Part shown: piece by piece, positions 6,060-8,868 of the stretch
Position numbering within the stretch: position 1 is the first letter of the stretch
Layout: each line of letters begins with the position of its first letter
DNA from: Acidovorax sp.
GTDB lineage: Bacteria > Pseudomonadota > Gammaproteobacteria > Burkholderiales > Burkholderiaceae_C
Assembly (NCBI GenBank): GCA_030150585.1
Contig: JASLFM010000466.1
Location: 1 to 8,868, forward strand
Direction: 5' to 3'
Length of the DNA stretch: 8,868 bases
Program-made: the position numbers and the translations under genes
Notes under the pieces: model-generated
What the model saw: only the letters and a program-made list of their open reading frames with translations
The model's database searches: none
Told to the model about the DNA's origin: nothing

Positions 6060-7157
6060 ATGAGCGGCAATACCATCGGCACCCTTTTCGCAGTCACCAA
6101 CTTCGGTGAATCCCACGGCCCGGCCATCGGCTGCGTGATCGACGGCTGCCCGCCCGGCATGGCGCTCTCCGAGGCCGACATCCAGGCCGACCTGGACCGC
6201 CGCCGCCCCGGCACGAGTCGCCATGTGACCCAGCGCAACGAGCCCGATGCCGTCGAGATTCTCTCGGGCGTCTACGAAGGCAAGACCACTGGCACGCCCA
6301 TCGCGCTGCTGATTCGCAACACCGACCAGCGCAGCAAGGACTATTCCAACATCGCCCAGAGCTTCCGCCCGGGCCACGCCGACTACACCTACTGGCACAA
6401 GTACGGCATCCGCGATCCGCGCGGTGGTGGCCGCTCCTCCGCCCGGCTCACGGCCCCCACGGTGGCGGCAGGCGCCGTGGCCAAGAAGTGGCTGGCCGAG
6501 CAGTACGGCACGCGCTTTCGCGCCTGCATGACCCAGCTGGGTGAACTGGCCATTCCGTTCGAGAGCTGGGACCATGTCCCGAACAACCCCTTCTTCGCCC
6601 CCGTGGCCGATGTGCAGGCCTACGAGGACTACATGGACGCGCTGCGCAAAGCCGGCGACTCGTGCGGCGCGCGTATCCGGGTGCAGGCCACGGGCGTGCC
6701 CGTGGGCCTGGGCGAGCCTTTGTACGACAAGCTTGATGCGGACATCGCCCACGCGATGATGGGCCTCAACGCCGTGAAGGGCGTGGAGATCGGTGCGGGC
6801 TTCGCGAGCGTGGCCCAGCGCGGCACCACGCATGGCGATTCGCTCTCGCCCGAGGGCTTTCGCAGCAACAACGCGGGCGGCGTGCTCGGTGGCATCAGCA
6901 CAGGGCAGGACATCGAGGTGTCGCTCGCCATCAAGCCCACCAGCTCCATCATCAGCCCGCGCGAGTCGATCGACATCCACGGCCAGAGTACCGAGGTCAT
7001 CACCAAGGGCCGCCACGACCCCTGCGTGGGCATCCGCGCCGCGCCCATCGCCGAGGCGCTGCTGTCACTCGTGCTGATGGACCACGCATTGCGCCACCGC
7101 GCGCAGTGCGGCGACGTGGCAGTGGAAGTCGCGCCCATCCGCGCCTCGTTCCTGTGA
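6060..7157 (+). CDS. aroC: Chorismate synthase
   Basis: A 365-residue protein, full length for AroC. It converts 5-enolpyruvylshikimate-3-phosphate to chorismate, the last step of the shikimate pathway, using reduced FMN without net redox change, in the cytoplasm as a tetramer. All three family signatures are present: GESHGPAIGCVIDGCPPG near residue 16, PGHADYTYWHKYGIRDPRGG followed by GRSSARLTAPT near 120-140, and RHDPCVGIRAAPIAEAL near 318. EGKTTGTPIALLIRN and NNAGGVLGGISTGQ also match. The ATG at 6060 gives the expected MSGNTIGTLF N-terminus. It is the first gene of a probable two-gene unit: its TGA (7155-7157) overlaps the GTG of the nucleotidase gene. The promoter may be the GATAAT 8 bases upstream. 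No missing residues noted. Confidence 0.98.
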   Translation: MSGNTIGTLFAVTNFGESHGPAIGCVIDGCPPGMALSEADIQADLDRRRPGTSRHVTQRNEPDAVEILSGVYEGKTTGTPIALLIRNTDQRSKDYSNIAQSFRPGHADYTYWHKYGIRDPRGGGRSSARLTAPTVAAGAVAKKWLAEQYGTRFRACMTQLGELAIPFESWDHVPNNPFFAPVADVQAYEDYMDALRKAGDSCGARIRVQATGVPVGLGEPLYDKLDADIAHAMMGLNAVKGVEIGAGFASVAQRGTTHGDSLSPEGFRSNNAGGVLGGISTGQDIEVSLAIKPTSSIISPRESIDIHGQSTEVITKGRHDPCVGIRAAPIAEALLSLVLMDHALRHRAQCGDVAVEVAPIRASFL

Positions 7158-8868
7158 GCGCGCCTGCCCGACTGCGCGCGGCCGCCGCTGCGCTTGCTTG
7201 CGTCCTGGCGGGGTGCGCCACGGGGCCTGCGCGGCGGGCCGAGCCGCCGCTCATGGACATCACCGTGATCGGCTTCAACGACCTGCATGGCAACCTGGAG
7301 CCGCCGCGCCTGGCGGTGCCCGTGCCGGCCAGCACGGGCGCCACGGCAGTGCCCGCGGGTGGGGCGGCCTATTTCGCGAGCGCCATTGCCGCCATCAAGG
7401 CGCGCAGCCCGCACCATGCCGTCGTGTCGGCGGGCGACATGGTGGGGGCCTCGCCGCTGGTGTCGGCACTGTTCCTCGACGAGCCCACGATCGAGGCCGT
7501 CAACCGCATGGGCATCGACTTCCATGCGGCGGGCAACCACGAATTCGACAAGGGCTGGCGCGAGCTGCTGCGCCTGCAGCGCGGCGGCTGCGAGAAGCAC
7601 ACGGTACGCGAGCCCTGCCAACTGAGCCAGCCTTTCGAGGGTGCGAAGTTCGGCTTCCTCGCGGCCAACACGCTGCAGGAGAGTGGCCGCACGCTGCTGC
7701 CGCCCACGGGCCTCAAGCGCTTCACGCAGGACGGCGTCACGGTCACTGTGGGCTTCATCGGCCTTACCCTGCGGGCTACGCCCACCATGGTGGCGCCCGC
7801 AGGGGTGGCGGGCCTGCGCTTCGCCGACGAGGCCGAAACGGCCAATGCCCTGGTGCCCGCGCTGCGTGCGCAGGGGGCCGATGTGGTCGTGGTCGTGATC
7901 CATGAGGGCGGCAGCACGCACGCGCCCGTCACCGAGCCGGGCTGCGAGGGGCTCTCGGGCGACATCGTTCCCATCCTGCAGCGGCTCGATCCGTCGGTGG
8001 ACCTGGTCATCTCGGGCCACACGCACCAGTCCTACATTTGCGACTACGGTCGCGTGGACCCTGCTCGGCCCTTCCTGCTCACGAGCGCGGGCCAGTACGG
8101 CACGCTGCTGACCGAGATCCGCCTGGGCGTGGATTTGCGTACGCGCCGCGTGGCGCGCAAGTCGGCGCGCCAGGTCATCGTGCAGGGCGAGTCTTTCACT
8201 GGTGCGCAGGGCGTTGTGCCGCTGCACGCGGGCTTCCCGGTCTTCGCGCCCGATGCGGGCGTGGCGGAGATCGTGGCGCGCTACCGCGCGGCTGCCGTTC
8301 CGCTGGCCCAACGGCCCGTGGGACAAGCCAGCGGGCCCTTTACGCGCCGTCCCTCGGCCTCGGGCGAGACGGTGCTGGGCAATCTCATCGCCGATGCGCA
8401 GCTTGCGGCCACACGCGCGCCCGAGCGTGGCGGCGCACAAATCTCGTTCATGAACCCGGGCGGCGTGCGTGCCGAGCTGGTGCCCGACGGCCAGGGGCTG
8501 GTGCGCTACGGCCAGCTGTTCACCGTGCAGCCCTTCGGCAACAGCCTGGAAGTACGCAGCTACACTGGGGCGCAACTGCACGCGGCGCTGGAGCAGCAGT
8601 TCGACAGCGGCACCAACACGGTGGAGCGCCCCCGCATCCTGGCCGTTTCCGAGGGCTTTTCCTACCGTTACGACCTCGCACAACCGCGCGGGCGGCGCGT
8701 GAGCGCCATGCGCTTGCACGGCACGCCCATTGCGAGCCAGGACGTGGTGCGCGTGGTGCTCAGCAGCTTCCTGGCCACGGGGGGCGACAACTTCACGGTG
8801 TTCACCCAGGGGCGCGACGCGGTGGGCGGCGGACAGGACCTCGATGCGTTCGAGGCCTATTTCCGCGA
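7154..8868 (+). CDS. Bifunctional metallophosphatase/5'-nucleotidase lipoprotein (3' truncated by window edge)
   Basis: The frame is open from GTG at 7154 to the window end, 571 codons without a stop. The N-terminus is a lipoprotein signal: Arg residues, an Ala/Leu-rich core (8-20) and lipobox LAGC with Cys21, so the mature protein is likely lipid-anchored in the periplasm or outer membrane. The metallophosphatase domain (about 35-330) shows FNDLHGN (D43, H45), SAGDM (D95), AGNHEFD (N128, H129), VVVIHEGG (H250) and SGHTHQ (H289, H291). The 5'-nucleotidase C-terminal domain (about 390-570) shows MNPGGVRAEL, YGQLFTVQPFGNSLEV and LATGGDNFTVF. It should hydrolyse nucleotides or related phosphate esters, UshA-like. 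Only a short tail is likely missing. The GTG start overlaps the aroC stop (GTGA) and has no Shine-Dalgarno, implying translational coupling. The ATG at 7253 would remove the lipobox and is less likely. Confidence 0.92.
   Translation, partial: MSAPARLRAAAAALACVLAGCATGPARRAEPPLMDITVIGFNDLHGNLEPPRLAVPVPASTGATAVPAGGAAYFASAIAAIKARSPHHAVVSAGDMVGASPLVSALFLDEPTIEAVNRMGIDFHAAGNHEFDKGWRELLRLQRGGCEKHTVREPCQLSQPFEGAKFGFLAANTLQESGRTLLPPTGLKRFTQDGVTVTVGFIGLTLRATPTMVAPAGVAGLRFADEAETANALVPALRAQGADVVVVVIHEGGSTHAPVTEPGCEGLSGDIVPILQRLDPSVDLVISGHTHQSYICDYGRVDPARPFLLTSAGQYGTLLTEIRLGVDLRTRRVARKSARQVIVQGESFTGAQGVVPLHAGFPVFAPDAGVAEIVARYRAAAVPLAQRPVGQASGPFTRRPSASGETVLGNLIADAQLAATRAPERGGAQISFMNPGGVRAELVPDGQGLVRYGQLFTVQPFGNSLEVRSYTGAQLHAALEQQFDSGTNTVERPRILAVSEGFSYRYDLAQPRGRRVSAMRLHGTPIASQDVVRVVLSSFLATGGDNFTVFTQGRDAVGGGQDLDAFEAYFR

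Noticed and set aside
6629..8719. 696-residue open frame on the minus strand across aroC and the nucleotidase gene
   Set aside because: It lies antisense to two confidently identified genes and has a low-complexity Arg/His/Ala composition typical of GC-rich shadow frames, with no recognisable motif.
1..8868. CRISPR array, transposon ends, phage or defence genes
   Set aside because: No spaced direct repeats, terminal inverted repeats, transposase or integrase motifs, or shifts in composition were seen. Every gene belongs to a common chromosomal family.

Overview
The window is a GC-rich chromosomal segment with dense, tightly packed genes and strong G/C bias at third codon positions. Gene content and protein sequences point to a betaproteobacterium of the Burkholderiales, most likely family Comamonadaceae (Acidovorax/Alicycliphilus/Comamonas-like). 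That placement is inference from recognised families, not from a marker gene. I see no rRNA, tRNA, insertion sequence, phage gene, CRISPR array or other mobile element, and nothing that looks like a dedicated novel system.

Layout. (1) 1-599 (+) is the 3' end of a CocE/NonD-type hydrolase. (2) 644-982 (-) is a small DUF962/Mpo1-like membrane protein, convergent with the first gene across a GC-rich hairpin. (3) 3167 down to 1057 (-) is a two-gene unit: an O-acylhomoserine sulfhydrylase (MetY-type) overlapping by 4 bases (ATGA) with an alpha/beta hydrolase. The Mpo1-like gene lies further downstream on the same strand but has its own likely promoter. (4) 3258-3707 (+) is a two-CBS-domain protein divergent from metY across a 90-base promoter region. 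(5) 3712-5928 (-) is a PAS-GAF-GGDEF-EAL cyclic-di-GMP protein, convergent with the CBS gene with only 4 bases between stop codons. Its EAL domain looks active and its GGDEF domain looks degenerate (ASDEF). (6) 6060-7157 (+) is aroC, chorismate synthase. (7) 7154 to the right edge (+) is a lipoprotein 5'-nucleotidase/metallophosphatase. It starts on a GTG overlapping the aroC stop codon and runs off the window without a stop.

Functionally this is ordinary metabolism and signalling: methionine/sulfur assimilation (metY), aromatic amino-acid and folate precursor synthesis (aroC), nucleotide scavenging at the cell envelope, and c-di-GMP turnover. The points most worth a second look are the degenerate GGDEF paired with an intact EAL, the coupling of aroC to a nucleotidase lipoprotein, and a stand-alone CBS protein divergent from metY. 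All intergenic gaps are shorter than 135 bases.
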